From contig NZ_JALPTB010000033.1 of assembly GCF_023218075.1 (NCBI RefSeq), positions 1 to 64,000 on the forward strand: a DNA stretch of 64,000 bases, read 5' to 3'. Shown one piece after another: positions 26,270 through 35,285 of the stretch. A program made the position numbers and the translations under genes. The stretch is from Rhodococcus sp. HM1 (GTDB lineage: Bacteria; Actinomycetota; Actinomycetes; Mycobacteriales; Mycobacteriaceae). The notes below the pieces were generated by a model. That model was not told the origin of the DNA, did not search any database, and saw only the letters and a program-made list of their open reading frames with translations. The stretch's first letter is position 1. Each line of letters opens with the position of its first letter.

Positions 26270-27331
26270 GTGACGAAACTGCGAGTTGTCCAATGGACCA
26301 CGGGAAAGGTCGGCAAGCTCAGTTTGCGCGGAATCCTCGACGACCCCCGGCTGGAATTGGTCGGGGTCTACGCCTACTCGCCCGAGAAGAACGGGGTGGA
26401 CGCCGGCTCCCTGTGCGGTCGCCCCGACACCGGAGTCGTCGCCACGACCGATGTGGACGCGCTGATCGCCCTGGATCCCGACGTGGTGATCTACACGCCG
26501 TTCATGGCCGACCTCGATCACGCCGTGCGATTGCTGGAGAGCGGCCTCAACGTGATCAGCACCAATCTGTTTCTCAATGTCGGTGGGATCCAAGGAGAAA
26601 CGGAGAAACAGCTGGCCGCCGCCTGCGAGCGCGGAAACAGCTCGCTCTACATCTCCGGTGTCAACCCCGGCTGGATCAACACGATGGTGACGGCGATGAC
26701 CGCGGTGTGCCGAGACGTGGAAAGGGTGTCGATCTTCGAGTCGGCCGACGTATCGGTCTACGAATCGGCCGAGACCTGGCAGGCACTCGGCTTCTCGCTG
26801 CCCGAAGCGACGCCCGAGGCCGTGGAAATGTCGAAGCTGTGGCTGAGCACCTTCCGCGACTCGGTCCGTCGCATGGCCACCGCTCTGGGCTACCGACTGG
26901 ACGACATGGAGTTCTTCATCGAACACGCCACGGCGTCGACAGATGTCGATCTCGGTTGGCTGCGCATCGACAAGGACACCATCGCAGCGATACGCGCCGG
27001 CTGGAACGGCACGATCGGAGGCAGGACGGTCGTCCAATCCAACGTCGCGTGGTATCTCACCAAAGAGCTCAACACGGACTGGCAGTTCGACGACAACCAC
27101 TATCACGTCATCATCAAGGGTGAGCCCGAAGTGCAGACCCGCATCCGGTTCGTCCCTCCCGACACGTGGGGCAACCACGAATGGGACACGATGACGGCGA
27201 TGCCCGCAGTCAACGCGGCCTTCGACGTGGTGGCCGCCCCGGCAGGGATCTCGACCCTCAAGGACATCGGTCTGGTCTGCGCACCTGCAGGAATCTGGCT
27301 GGACCACTCTGCGGAGTCCACACCGATGTGA
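26270..27331 (+). CDS. Dihydrodipicolinate-reductase-like NAD(P)-dependent dehydrogenase
   Basis: 353 residues. The start VVQWTTGKVGKLSLRGIL is a Rossmann GxxGxxG-like loop of the DapB/2,4-diaminopentanoate dehydrogenase-like family, whose members often begin with this VVQWGTGNVG segment. The C-terminal half is the family-specific catalytic/oligomer domain. The actual substrate is unknown; in actinobacteria these proteins are often found in steroid or xenobiotic catabolic loci. The GTG at 26270 has GGAGG six bases upstream, preferred over the ATG at 26258. It stands alone, with a strong hairpin downstream and paired dyads upstream. Confidence 0.7.
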   Translation: MTKLRVVQWTTGKVGKLSLRGILDDPRLELVGVYAYSPEKNGVDAGSLCGRPDTGVVATTDVDALIALDPDVVIYTPFMADLDHAVRLLESGLNVISTNLFLNVGGIQGETEKQLAAACERGNSSLYISGVNPGWINTMVTAMTAVCRDVERVSIFESADVSVYESAETWQALGFSLPEATPEAVEMSKLWLSTFRDSVRRMATALGYRLDDMEFFIEHATASTDVDLGWLRIDKDTIAAIRAGWNGTIGGRTVVQSNVAWYLTKELNTDWQFDDNHYHVIIKGEPEVQTRIRFVPPDTWGNHEWDTMTAMPAVNAAFDVVAAPAGISTLKDIGLVCAPAGIWLDHSAESTPM

Positions 27332-27400
27332 CACGGGAACAACCGGTTGCCTGACCCACCGCGGAGGGGAATCACGCTGACCCCCTCGGCGCGCCCCACC

Positions 27401-27444
27401 CCGTGCGCGTTTTCGGTAGTCACCGCTACCGAAAACACGCACGG
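27401..27444. terminator. Bidirectional hairpin between convergent genes
   Basis: 19-base arms (27401-27419 and 27426-27444) with one mismatch and a 6-base loop, between the plus-strand dehydrogenase and the minus-strand esterase, which ends at 27446. The outer bases are CCGTGCG, like the other GTGC hairpins. Confidence 0.75.
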
Positions 27445-27445
27445 G

Positions 27446-28399
27446 TCACAGGGTTCGGCGCAGGAACTCCACGACGTCGCGGGCCGCGGTGTGCGCCGCG
27501 GGCGCGACGCCGGGCAAGGCGACGAAACCGTGGATCGTGTCGGGATAGTGGTGGTGCTCGGTCTCCACCCCCGCCGCCCGTAGTGCGTCCGCGCAGCGGA
27601 ATCCGTGGTCGCGCAACGGATCGTGCCCGGCGGTGAGGATCAGCGTCGGCGGCAGTGATTCGTGCGAGGCGGCGCGGATCGGGGACGCCCGCCAGTCCTC
27701 GGTGCCGTAGCCGTCGCCGAGGTAGAGCCGCCCGAACGTCCGCATCTGCTTCGACGTGAGCAGCGGCGCGTCCGCGTGGGCATCCTCGGACGGCCACCGC
27801 TCGTACATCTCCACCGCCGGATACACGAGCACCTGGGCACGCAGCGCGGGGCCGTCGGTGTCGCGGGCGTGCAGGGCCGCGACCGCGGCCAGGTTCCCGC
27901 CCGCGCTGTCGCCCATGACCGCGATCCGGGCCGGATCCCCGCCCAGTTCGGCCGCGTTCGCCCGCACCCACTGCAATGCCGTCCACGCGTCGTCGACCGC
28001 CGCCGGATACGGGTGTTCGGGGGCGAGGCGGTAGGTCGGGCACACGACGATCGCCCCGGCCTGCGCGGCGACCCGGCCCGCCATCCAGCGGGACTGCTCC
28101 GGCGATCCGATGCACCAGCCGCCGCCGTGGTAGTTCACCACGATCGGGCGCGGTCCGGTGCCGGCCGGGGTGTGGATGCGCAACCGGATTCCGTCGTCGA
28201 TGTGCCGATCCGCCACGACCACCCCCGCCGCGTCCGTCCCGACGACGAGCCGTCCCGGTGCGGAGGCGATCAGCCGGGCCCGGCGTGCCCGCAACGCGAC
28301 CATCTCCGGACCGTCGGACGGCTCGCGGGCCAGGACCCGCAGGACGGCACCGAACAGCCGGGTGCGGGCGGGCAGCGGCAAGACGGGGATCTGCTCCAT
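27446..28399 (-). CDS. Alpha/beta hydrolase, hormone-sensitive-lipase family esterase
   Basis: 317 residues. The HSL oxyanion motif HGGGW is at 91-95 and the nucleophile motif G-D-S-A-G at 163-167 (Ser165); a late Asp (AGHDPLRDHG) and His (TIHGFV) complete the triad. It hydrolyses short-chain or aromatic esters in the cytosol. The ATG at 28399 is chosen because the longer reading passes through a perfect terminator stem at 28424-28454. Its 3 prime end meets a bidirectional hairpin. It is probably transcribed on its own. Confidence 0.85.
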   Translation of the reverse strand: MEQIPVLPLPARTRLFGAVLRVLAREPSDGPEMVALRARRARLIASAPGRLVVGTDAAGVVVADRHIDDGIRLRIHTPAGTGPRPIVVNYHGGGWCIGSPEQSRWMAGRVAAQAGAIVVCPTYRLAPEHPYPAAVDDAWTALQWVRANAAELGGDPARIAVMGDSAGGNLAAVAALHARDTDGPALRAQVLVYPAVEMYERWPSEDAHADAPLLTSKQMRTFGRLYLGDGYGTEDWRASPIRAASHESLPPTLILTAGHDPLRDHGFRCADALRAAGVETEHHHYPDTIHGFVALPGVAPAAHTAARDVVEFLRRTL

Positions 28400-28423
28400 C
28401 CCGCGAATATAGAACGTGCGAAA

Positions 28424-28454
28424 GTGCCCCTCGCCCGATTCGGGCGAGGGGCAC
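28424..28454 (-). terminator. Terminator of the ClpC-like gene
   Basis: Perfect 15-base arms (28424-28438, starting GTGCCCCTCGCC; 28440-28454) around one base, which in RNA would open to a 5-base loop. It starts 13 bases after the clpC-like stop and separates it from the esterase. Confidence 0.75.
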
Positions 28455-28466
28455 CTGTCCACGTGC

Positions 28467-30881
28467 TTACCGGACGACGAGTTCGCCGTCCTCCACCGCG
28501 ACCGTCACAGCGCTGCCTTCGACGAGTTCGTCGTCGAGCAGCAGGTCGGCGATGCGGTCGTCGACCTCGCGCTGGATGGCGCGGCGCAACGGCCGGGCCC
28601 CGAACTCGGGCTGGTGGCCGCGCTCGGCGATCCAGTCGACCGCGTCGGCCGCGATCTCGAGCTCGATTCCCTTGGCCTGCAATCGTGCCCGCGACTCGTC
28701 GAGCAGCAGATCCGTGATGCGGTGCAGCTGGTCGGTGTCGAGCTTGCGGAACAGCACGATCTCGTCGATGCGGTTGAGGAATTCCGGTCGCATCGATTCG
28801 CGCAGCCGACCCATCACCCGGTCCCGCAGCGGCTTCTCGGCGGCTTCGGCGTCACCGGTGGTGAAGCCGAGCGCCCCGCCGCGGCTGGAGATGATGTCCG
28901 AGCCCAGGTTGCTGGTCATGATCACCACGGTGTTGGTGAAGTCGACCGTGCGACCCTGGCCGTCGGTGAGCCGGCCGTCGTCGAGCACCTGCAGCAGCGT
29001 GTTGAACACGTCCGGGTGTGCCTTCTCGATCTCGTCGAGCAGGACCACCGAGTACGGGTTGCGCCGCACCTGCTCGGTGAGCTGACCGGCCTCGCCGTAG
29101 CCGACGTACCCGGGCGGGGCACCGACGAGGCGGCTGACGGTGTGCCGTTCGCCGAACTCGCTCATGTCGATGCGCAGCATCTTGTTCTCCTCGCCGAACA
29201 GCACCTCGGCCAGTGCCTTGGCCAGTTCGGTCTTGCCGACGCCGGTCGGCCCGAGGAACAGGAAGCTGCCGACGGGCCGGTGCGGATCCGACATGCCGGC
29301 GCGGCTGCGTCGCACGGCCCGCGCGACCGCGCGCGCCGCTTCGTCCTGCCCGACGACGCGCTTGTGCAGTTCGTCCTCGAGATTACGCAACCGGTCCTTC
29401 TCGGCCTGCGTCATGCGGGTCGCCGGGATTCCGGTTGCCCGCGAGACGATCTCGGCGATCACCTCGGAGTTCACCTCGGGCGCCTCGGCCGTCGGGTCCG
29501 CCTGACCGAGACGTGCCTGCACGGAAGCGATCTCGTCGCGCAGACGCGACGCCTGCTCGTACTGCTCCGCCTTGACGGCCTCGTCCTTCTCGGCCTCGAG
29601 CGCCGCGAGGCGGTCCCGCAGCTCGACGGTGTCGACGCGCGGCGTGCGCAGCCGCAGCCGGGCACCGGCCTGGTCGATCAGGTCGATCGCCTTGTCCGGC
29701 AGGTGCCGGTCCGGCAGGTACCGGACGGACAGGTCCACCGCGGCGTCGAGCGCGTCGTCGGTGTAGACGACGCCGTGGAACTCGGCGTACCGGTCACGCA
29801 GGCCGCGCAGGATCGCGACGGCATCCGCGTGGGTGGGTTCACCGACGGTGACGGGCTGGAACCGCCGTTCGAGAGCAGGGTCCTTCTCGATGTGCTTGCG
29901 GTACTCGTCGAGGGTCGTGGCGCCGACGACGTGCAGCTCGCCGCGCGCGAGCTTCGGCTTGAGGATGTTGCCCGCGTCCATGGCGCCTTCGCTGCCGCCG
30001 CCGCCCGCACCGACGACGGTGTGGATCTCGTCGATGAACACGATCAGCTCACCGGACTGCGCGGTGATCTCGTCGAGCACGTTCGTCAGGCGTTCCTCGA
30101 AGTCGCCGCGGTAGCGGGTCCCGGCGACCATCGCGGTCAGGTCGAGCTGGACGATGCGCTTGTCGCGCAGGCTGTCCGGCACGTCCCCGTCGACGATGCG
30201 CTGGGCGAGTCCTTCGACGATCGCGGTCTTGCCGACACCGGCCTCACCGACGAGCACCGGGTTGTTCTTGGTGCGCCGGGACAGGATCTCGACGGTCTGC
30301 TCGATCTCGTCGGCCCGGCCGATGACCGGGTCGATCTGCCCGTCCCGCGCACGGGCGGTCAGGTCGACGCCGAACTTGTCGAGGGTCGGGGTGGTGGACT
30401 CGGCCTGCGGCGGCGCGGTGGCCGGTTGCAGGGCGGCCTGCAGCGACTGCGGGGTCACCCCCAGCGACGCGAGCAGCCGGCCCGGGCCGCGGGTGCGGTC
30501 GGCGGCGAGCGCGAAGAACACGTGCTCGGGATCGATGTAGGTCGAGCCGAGCGCGCGTGCGAGTTGGTGCGCCTCGAGCAGCGCGGTCCGGACGGTGCCG
30601 CTGAGCACCGGCGCGGTCGCACCGTCTCCGGCGCCCGGCGCCGGGAGGCGTTCGTCGACGGCGGCGACGACCGCGGTGGGATCGGCTCCGGCGCGGGTCA
30701 TGAGCGTCCGGGCCGGGTCCTGCTCCGCCATGACGCGGAGAATGTGCAGCGCATCGAGGTCCGCGTCGCCGCGTTCGGTGGCGAAGCGTGCCGCAGCTGC
30801 CATGAGGTCCTGCGTGCCGCGGCCGAGGAAGCGGGAGATGTCGATGCGGCCAGGGCCACCAGGCCCGAAGAATGACGGCAT
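28467..30881 (-). CDS. ClpC/ClpB-type AAA+ unfoldase, heat-shock regulated
   Basis: 804 residues. After an N-terminal Clp-N domain (to about 150) come two AAA+ modules: Walker A GEAGVGKT at 212-219 and GPTGVGKT near 535, with Walker B VFIDEIH and [18 protein letters not shown]-like segment ([17 protein letters not shown]) between them is typical of ClpC, and the middle region is too short for ClpB's coiled coil. The N-terminus differs from the housekeeping actinobacterial ClpC1, so this is probably a second, stress-specific unfoldase; whether it docks ClpP is unknown. A HAIR operator lies 22 bases upstream. The ATG at 30881 follows AAAGG; longer readings cross the operator. Confidence 0.85.
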   Translation of the reverse strand: MPSFFGPGGPGRIDISRFLGRGTQDLMAAAARFATERGDADLDALHILRVMAEQDPARTLMTRAGADPTAVVAAVDERLPAPGAGDGATAPVLSGTVRTALLEAHQLARALGSTYIDPEHVFFALAADRTRGPGRLLASLGVTPQSLQAALQPATAPPQAESTTPTLDKFGVDLTARARDGQIDPVIGRADEIEQTVEILSRRTKNNPVLVGEAGVGKTAIVEGLAQRIVDGDVPDSLRDKRIVQLDLTAMVAGTRYRGDFEERLTNVLDEITAQSGELIVFIDEIHTVVGAGGGGSEGAMDAGNILKPKLARGELHVVGATTLDEYRKHIEKDPALERRFQPVTVGEPTHADAVAILRGLRDRYAEFHGVVYTDDALDAAVDLSVRYLPDRHLPDKAIDLIDQAGARLRLRTPRVDTVELRDRLAALEAEKDEAVKAEQYEQASRLRDEIASVQARLGQADPTAEAPEVNSEVIAEIVSRATGIPATRMTQAEKDRLRNLEDELHKRVVGQDEAARAVARAVRRSRAGMSDPHRPVGSFLFLGPTGVGKTELAKALAEVLFGEENKMLRIDMSEFGERHTVSRLVGAPPGYVGYGEAGQLTEQVRRNPYSVVLLDEIEKAHPDVFNTLLQVLDDGRLTDGQGRTVDFTNTVVIMTSNLGSDIISSRGGALGFTTGDAEAAEKPLRDRVMGRLRESMRPEFLNRIDEIVLFRKLDTDQLHRITDLLLDESRARLQAKGIELEIAADAVDWIAERGHQPEFGARPLRRAIQREVDDRIADLLLDDELVEGSAVTVAVEDGELVVR

Positions 30882-30902
30882 TCCGAAGCCTTTCTTCCGA
30901 GA

Positions 30903-30923
30903 CTTGAGTCTTACGAACTCAAC
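30903..30923. promoter_or_regulatory. HAIR element (HspR operator)
   Basis: CTTGAGT-N7-ACTCAAC, matching 13 of 14 bases of the HspR-associated inverted repeat CTTGAGT-N7-ACTCAAG. It lies directly upstream of the ClpC-like gene and implies repression by HspR and heat induction. Confidence 0.75.
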
Positions 30924-30996
30924 TAACGTGCCGGATCCCCGATCAATTCCCGGAGATGCGTGAGCTGCATCACCCGGATGGTTGCGCCCATTTATA

Positions 30997-31019
30997 TTGT
31001 GCACAACATAACCGTGCAC
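30997..31019. promoter_or_regulatory. Presumed OhrR operator
   Basis: A perfect TTGTGCACAA palindrome at 30997-31006 and a second GTGCAC core at 31014-31019, 14 bases apart, in an A/T-rich stretch ending 8 bases before the ohrR start. The placement suits autorepression. Confidence 0.5.
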
Positions 31020-31026
31020 TACATTC

Positions 31027-31491
31027 ATGGTCGTGTCCGACGCATTCGCTCTCGACCAGCAGGTCTGCTTCGCCCTCTACACCGCCTCGCGGGCCACCAC
31101 CGCCGTCTACCGGCCGCACCTCGACCGGCTCGGCATCACCTATCCGCAGTACCTGGTGATGCTGGCGCTGTGGGAACGCGACGGTCGCGGGGTCCAGGAC
31201 CTGTGCGATGCGCTCGATCTCGATACGGGGACACTCTCGCCGCTCCTCAAGCGGCTCGAAGCCGCCGGGCTGATCGAACGACGCCGGCAGAGCACCGACG
31301 AACGCCGCGTCGTCGTGCACCTGACCGACGCCGGCACCGAGATGCGCTCGGCCGCGCAGGACATCCCGGAATGCATCGCCCGGGCATCGGGGCTCGACAT
31401 CGCCGAACTGGTCGCCCTGCGCGACACGCTCCACCGAATGACCGCGGCGCTCCACACCGCAACATCGACAACGACAGGGAGCACGACATGA
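31027..31491 (+). CDS. ohrR: OhrR, MarR-family organic-peroxide sensor
   Basis: 154 residues of the MarR winged-helix fold (LGITYPQYLVMLALWERDG, then D-L-D-T-G-T-L-S-P-L-L-K-R-L, the wing with RRRQSTDERRVVVHLT). Cys14 in Q-V-C-F-A-L-Y-T-A-S-R is the conserved sensing cysteine of OhrR, whose oxidation releases DNA. The stop overlaps the ohr start by ATGA. No clear ribosome site precedes the ATG, so the mRNA may be leaderless. A palindrome sits just upstream. Confidence 0.88.
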   Translation: MVVSDAFALDQQVCFALYTASRATTAVYRPHLDRLGITYPQYLVMLALWERDGRGVQDLCDALDLDTGTLSPLLKRLEAAGLIERRRQSTDERRVVVHLTDAGTEMRSAAQDIPECIARASGLDIAELVALRDTLHRMTAALHTATSTTTGSTT

Positions 31492-31910
31492 ACGTCCTCT
31501 ACACCGCCGAAGCCCTCTCCACCGGCGCCGGCCGCAACGGCAACGTCCGCACCGCCGACGGCCGCCTCGACCTGCAGCTCGCCATGCCGACCGAAATGGG
31601 CGGCTCCGGCGACGGCACCAATCCCGAGCAGCTCTTCGCCGCCGGTTACGCCGCGTGCTTCCACTCGGCGCTGCAGCTCATCGCGCGGCAGGAGAAGGCA
31701 GACATCACCGACTCGGCCGTGGGAGCGCGCGTGGCCATCGGCCCGAACGACGACGGCGGCTTCGAGCTGACCGTCACGCTCGAGGTCACCCTCCCGAACG
31801 TGCCGCGCGAGCAGGCACTCGCGCTGACCGAGAAGGCGCACCAGGTGTGCCCGTACTCCAACGCGACCCGCGGCAACATCGAGGTCGCTCTCGAGGTCGC
31901 GGAGGACTGA
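31488..31910 (+). CDS. ohr: Organic hydroperoxide reductase Ohr
   Basis: 140 residues of the OsmC/Ohr family. The two redox cysteines are Cys57 (AACFHSAL) and Cys121 (VCPYSNATRGNI), both in the expected contexts, and NPEQLFAAGYAA is conserved. It reduces lipid and other organic hydroperoxides using lipoylated proteins. It is translationally coupled to ohrR and followed by a very strong hairpin. Confidence 0.92.
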   Translation: MNVLYTAEALSTGAGRNGNVRTADGRLDLQLAMPTEMGGSGDGTNPEQLFAAGYAACFHSALQLIARQEKADITDSAVGARVAIGPNDDGGFELTVTLEVTLPNVPREQALALTEKAHQVCPYSNATRGNIEVALEVAED

Positions 31911-31918
31911 CCTCCCCG

Positions 31919-31962
31919 CGGTGTGCCTTTGTGGCGGCCCTGACCGCCACAAAGGCACACCG
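31919..31962. terminator. 19-bp hairpin terminator after ohr
   Basis: Perfect 19-base arms (31919-31937 and 31944-31962) around a 6-base loop; arm starts CGGTGTGCCTTTGTGG. It lies 8 bases after the ohr stop and 19 bases before the helY start. Confidence 0.8.
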
Positions 31963-31981
31963 GGCCGAAGGCCCTACTGTG

Positions 31982-34306
31982 GTGAGTGTGTGCAAGCAGG
32001 ACGAATCCCGGCTCGCGAGATTCACGGCGACCCTCGGTTTCGCCCTCGACGACTTCCAGCTCCGCGCATGCCGCGCGCTCGACGAGGGTCGGGACGTGCT
32101 GGTGTGCGCACCCACCGGGTCGGGCAAGACCGTGGTCGGCGAGTTCGCCGCGACCCTCGCGCTCGCCGGTGAGGGCAAGTGCTTCTACACCACCCCGATC
32201 AAGGCGCTGAGCAACCAGAAGTACAGCGATCTCGCCGCCCGGTTCGGGGACGACCACGTCGGGCTGCTCACCGGCGACCTCTCGCTGCGCCCGCACGCCC
32301 CGGTGGTCGTGATGACGACCGAGGTGCTGCGCAGCATGCTGCACGGCGGTTCCCCGCTGCTCGCCGGGCTGACCCACGTCGTGATGGACGAGGTGCACTA
32401 TCTCGCCGACCGCGACCGCGGCGCCGTGTGGGAGGAAACGATCCTCACCCTCCCCCCTGCCGTACGCCTGGTGAGCCTGTCGGCGACGGTGAGCAACGCC
32501 GAGGAATTCGGCGAATGGATCGGCCGGGTGCGCGGGCCGACGACTGTCGTCGTCGAGGAGCACCGGCCGGTGCCGCTGTGGCAGCACGTCCTGGCCGGTG
32601 GCCGGCTGTTCGACCTGTTCTCCCCCGTCACCGGCACCGTCGACGAGCAGCTCGTCCGGTACATCGCGCACCGCCAGCTCGTCGAGGCGGCGCCCGCGGT
32701 TCCCGGCCGCGCACGTCGCCGCCGACGCACCGCGACTCCCGGCCCGGCGGGCGCCGACCGTCCCGAACTGGTGGCGCGGCTCGAGGCCGAGGATCTGCTG
32801 CCCGCGATCTGGTTCCGGTTCAGCCGGGCCGGCTGCGACGCCGCCGTCGACGAATGCCTGCGCTCGTCGCTGCGGCTGACCGATTCCGGGGATGTCGACC
32901 GGATCCGTTCCGTCGTCGAAATGCACACGGCGACAGTGTCACCCGCGGACCTCGATGCACTCGGTTTCGCCGAGTGGCTGGACGGGCTCGAACGCGGCTT
33001 CGCGGCCCACCACGCGGGGATGGTGCCGGTGTTCCGGCACGCCGTGGAGGAATTGTTCGGCCTCGGGCTGGTCCGCGTCGTCTTCGCCACCGAGACCCTC
33101 GCGGTCGGCGTGAACATGCCGGCACGCACCGTCGTTCTCGAACGCCTCGTCAAACCCACCGCGGACGGCCCCGAGCGGCTCACCCCCGGCGAGTACACCC
33201 AGCTCACCGGCCGCGCCGGTCGCCGCGGCATCGACACGGAGGGGCACGCGGTGGTGCTGTGGACCCCCGAGGTGCAACCGGCGACCGTCGCCGGTCTCGC
33301 GTCCACCCGCACCTATCCGCTGACCAGTTCGCTGCGCGTCGGCTACAACACGGCCGTGAACCTGGTGGACCGGCTCGGCGCGCCCGCCGCCCGCGACCTC
33401 CTGCGTCGTTCCTTCGCCCAGTACCAGGCCGAGAAGTCCGTCGCTGCCCTCACCGCCGCGGCCCGCACCAACACCGCGCGGCTGCGCGACATGGACTCGG
33501 AACTCGCTGCTGCGGAAGGCTTTCCGGAGTACCTCGCGTTGCGCGACCGTCTCGTCTCCGCGCGCGGCACGGCCCCGTCGGAGACGGTGACGGCGCTGGC
33601 GCGGGCGGTGCGCTCACATCCGGTGCACCGCCGCGGCGACCGCGACCGCCTGCTCGCACTCGCGGACCGGCGGCACACTCTGGACGACGACACCGACACG
33701 ATGCGCACCCGCATCGCGACCGTCACCGACCGCCTCACCGACACGTTCGACGGGGTGCTGGCCCTGCTCGACGAACGCGGCCACGTCCTACTCGATCCGC
33801 ACGGCGGCCACGCGTATGTCACCGACGACGGGCGACGGCTGGCCCGGATCTATTGCGCGAACGATCTTCTCGTCGCCGAATGCCTCCGCAACGGCGTGTG
33901 GGCGGGTCTCGACGCGGCCGAGCTGGCGGCGGTCGCGTCGAGCGTGCTCGGCGAATCGCGCAGCCGTGTCCCGGCACGGGCGGGTCGTGCGACCGCTGCG
34001 GTGGACGCCGCGCTGCGCGCGACCGGGCGGGTGTGGACGGACCTGGCCACCGCCGAGCAGCGGCTCGGGCTCCCGCCCTCGCCCGAACCGGACCCGGTCG
34101 CGGTCGTCGCGATCCACCGGCTCGCGCGCGGCGACGGGCTGGCCGCGGCCTTGCGCGCCGTCGACAGCGACATCTCGGCCGGCGACCTGCTGCGCCGCTA
34201 CCTGCGCACGCTGGATCTGGTGGGCCAGACGGGGTTGTGCGAACGCGATGCGCTGCCGGTGCCGGGGGCGTGCGCGCCCGGGACCTCGACCTCGGATTTC
34301 AGGTGA
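31982..34306 (+). CDS. helY: Ski2/Mtr4-like superfamily 2 helicase HelY
   Basis: 774 residues. Helicase motifs in order: Walker A A-P-T-G-S-G-K-T (43-50), TPIKALSNQK near 71, motif II DEVH (136-139), SLSATVS, and motif VI Q-L-T-G-R-A-G-R-R-G. The C-terminal third corresponds to the helical region of the HelY/Mtr4 family. It is expected to unwind RNA in decay or processing. It is shorter than the mycobacterial HelY (about 900 residues). The GTG at 31982 directly follows the ohr terminator; longer readings overlap ohr. The end overlaps the convergent SDR gene by 8 bases. Confidence 0.85.
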   Translation: MSVCKQDESRLARFTATLGFALDDFQLRACRALDEGRDVLVCAPTGSGKTVVGEFAATLALAGEGKCFYTTPIKALSNQKYSDLAARFGDDHVGLLTGDLSLRPHAPVVVMTTEVLRSMLHGGSPLLAGLTHVVMDEVHYLADRDRGAVWEETILTLPPAVRLVSLSATVSNAEEFGEWIGRVRGPTTVVVEEHRPVPLWQHVLAGGRLFDLFSPVTGTVDEQLVRYIAHRQLVEAAPAVPGRARRRRRTATPGPAGADRPELVARLEAEDLLPAIWFRFSRAGCDAAVDECLRSSLRLTDSGDVDRIRSVVEMHTATVSPADLDALGFAEWLDGLERGFAAHHAGMVPVFRHAVEELFGLGLVRVVFATETLAVGVNMPARTVVLERLVKPTADGPERLTPGEYTQLTGRAGRRGIDTEGHAVVLWTPEVQPATVAGLASTRTYPLTSSLRVGYNTAVNLVDRLGAPAARDLLRRSFAQYQAEKSVAALTAAARTNTARLRDMDSELAAAEGFPEYLALRDRLVSARGTAPSETVTALARAVRSHPVHRRGDRDRLLALADRRHTLDDDTDTMRTRIATVTDRLTDTFDGVLALLDERGHVLLDPHGGHAYVTDDGRRLARIYCANDLLVAECLRNGVWAGLDAAELAAVASSVLGESRSRVPARAGRATAAVDAALRATGRVWTDLATAEQRLGLPPSPEPDPVAVVAIHRLARGDGLAAALRAVDSDISAGDLLRRYLRTLDLVGQTGLCERDALPVPGACAPGTSTSDFR

Positions 34307-35165
34307 GCGAGCACAACCTTTCGGACAGCTCCCACAATTGCCGCGCGACGGTCTCGTCGTGCGAGCGGGCGTTCGACCGCACCCGATGCGGGTGACCGCG
34401 CATCTCGAAAAACTTGTCGGGTCCGTAGAATCCGCCGGGAACGACGTCCGGTGAGGTCGCCGCGTACAGCAACGGCAGCGCACCCTTCTCCGCGGACTGC
34501 CCGATGATCGGATCGCTGATATTCATCATCCAATCCTGGATCGACTCGGTGCGCGATTGCAGATTCGTCCGGGCATATCCGGGATGCGCGGCCAGCGACA
34601 GCACCGTCGAGCCCTGCGCGGTCAGCCGGCGCTGCATCTCGTATGCGAACAGCAGGTTCGCCAGCTTCGACTGTCCGTAGGCGAGCCAGCGATCGTAGCG
34701 GCGGCGCTCCCAGTTCAGGTCGTCGAGACCGATGCGCCCGATCCTGTGCATCGCACTCGAGACGGTGACGACCCGATCGGTGATGCGGTCGAGCAGCAGG
34801 TTGGTCAGCGCGAAGTGCCCGAGGTGGTTGGTGCCGATCTGCATCTCGAAACCGTCGGCGGTCCGGCGCAACGGCACCGCCATGACCCCCGCATTGTTGA
34901 CGAGGACGTCGACCTTCTCGATACCGGCGGCGAATTCGCGGACCGAGGCCAGATCCGCGAGATCGAGGCGCTTCACCTGCGCGCGGGGACCGATCGACGC
35001 GGCGACGTCCTCCCCCTTTGCCACGTCGCGGCACGCGAGGACGACGTCCGCGCCGGCCTTCGCGAGGGCACGGGCGGTCTGCTCCCCCAATCCGCTGTTG
35101 GCGCCGGTGACGACGACGGTGCGCCCCTGCTGATCCGGAATGTCCCTTGTGGTCCAAGCGGTCAT
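34299..35165 (-). CDS. Short-chain dehydrogenase (retinol-dehydrogenase-like)
   Basis: 288 residues of the classical SDR fold. Cofactor loop T-G-A-N-S-G-L-G at 20-27, NNAGVM at 90-95, catalytic Tyr163 and Lys167 in Y-G-Q-S-K, and Ser137 upstream. The NHLGHFALT block places it with the WW-domain oxidoreductase/retinol dehydrogenase-like branch, which usually prefers NADP. The substrate is unknown. The ATG at 35165 begins the family sequence; the long upstream reading is antisense to the GntR gene. Confidence 0.83.
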   Translation of the reverse strand: MTAWTTRDIPDQQGRTVVVTGANSGLGEQTARALAKAGADVVLACRDVAKGEDVAASIGPRAQVKRLDLADLASVREFAAGIEKVDVLVNNAGVMAVPLRRTADGFEMQIGTNHLGHFALTNLLLDRITDRVVTVSSAMHRIGRIGLDDLNWERRRYDRWLAYGQSKLANLLFAYEMQRRLTAQGSTVLSLAAHPGYARTNLQSRTESIQDWMMNISDPIIGQSAEKGALPLLYAATSPDVVPGGFYGPDKFFEMRGHPHRVRSNARSHDETVARQLWELSERLCSLT

Positions 35166-35243
35166 GGCCGCCACCCTACGCCGGACCGCACCGCCCACGA
35201 CACGTGTCCGAAACATCACGGGGATACCGTCACGGTCGTTGCC

Positions 35244-35285
35244 GTGCCGAAAGGAATACGTGTGCCGAAAGGAGTTCGCGTGCCG
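35244..35285 (+). repeat. 18-base tandem repeat carrying start codon and ribosome site
   Basis: GTGCCGAAAGGA plus six bases, repeated in frame at 35244-35261 and 35262-35279, with the first six bases occurring again at 35280. Each unit supplies a GTG and an AAAGGA, so the GntR gene has three nested possible starts. Confidence 0.7.
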
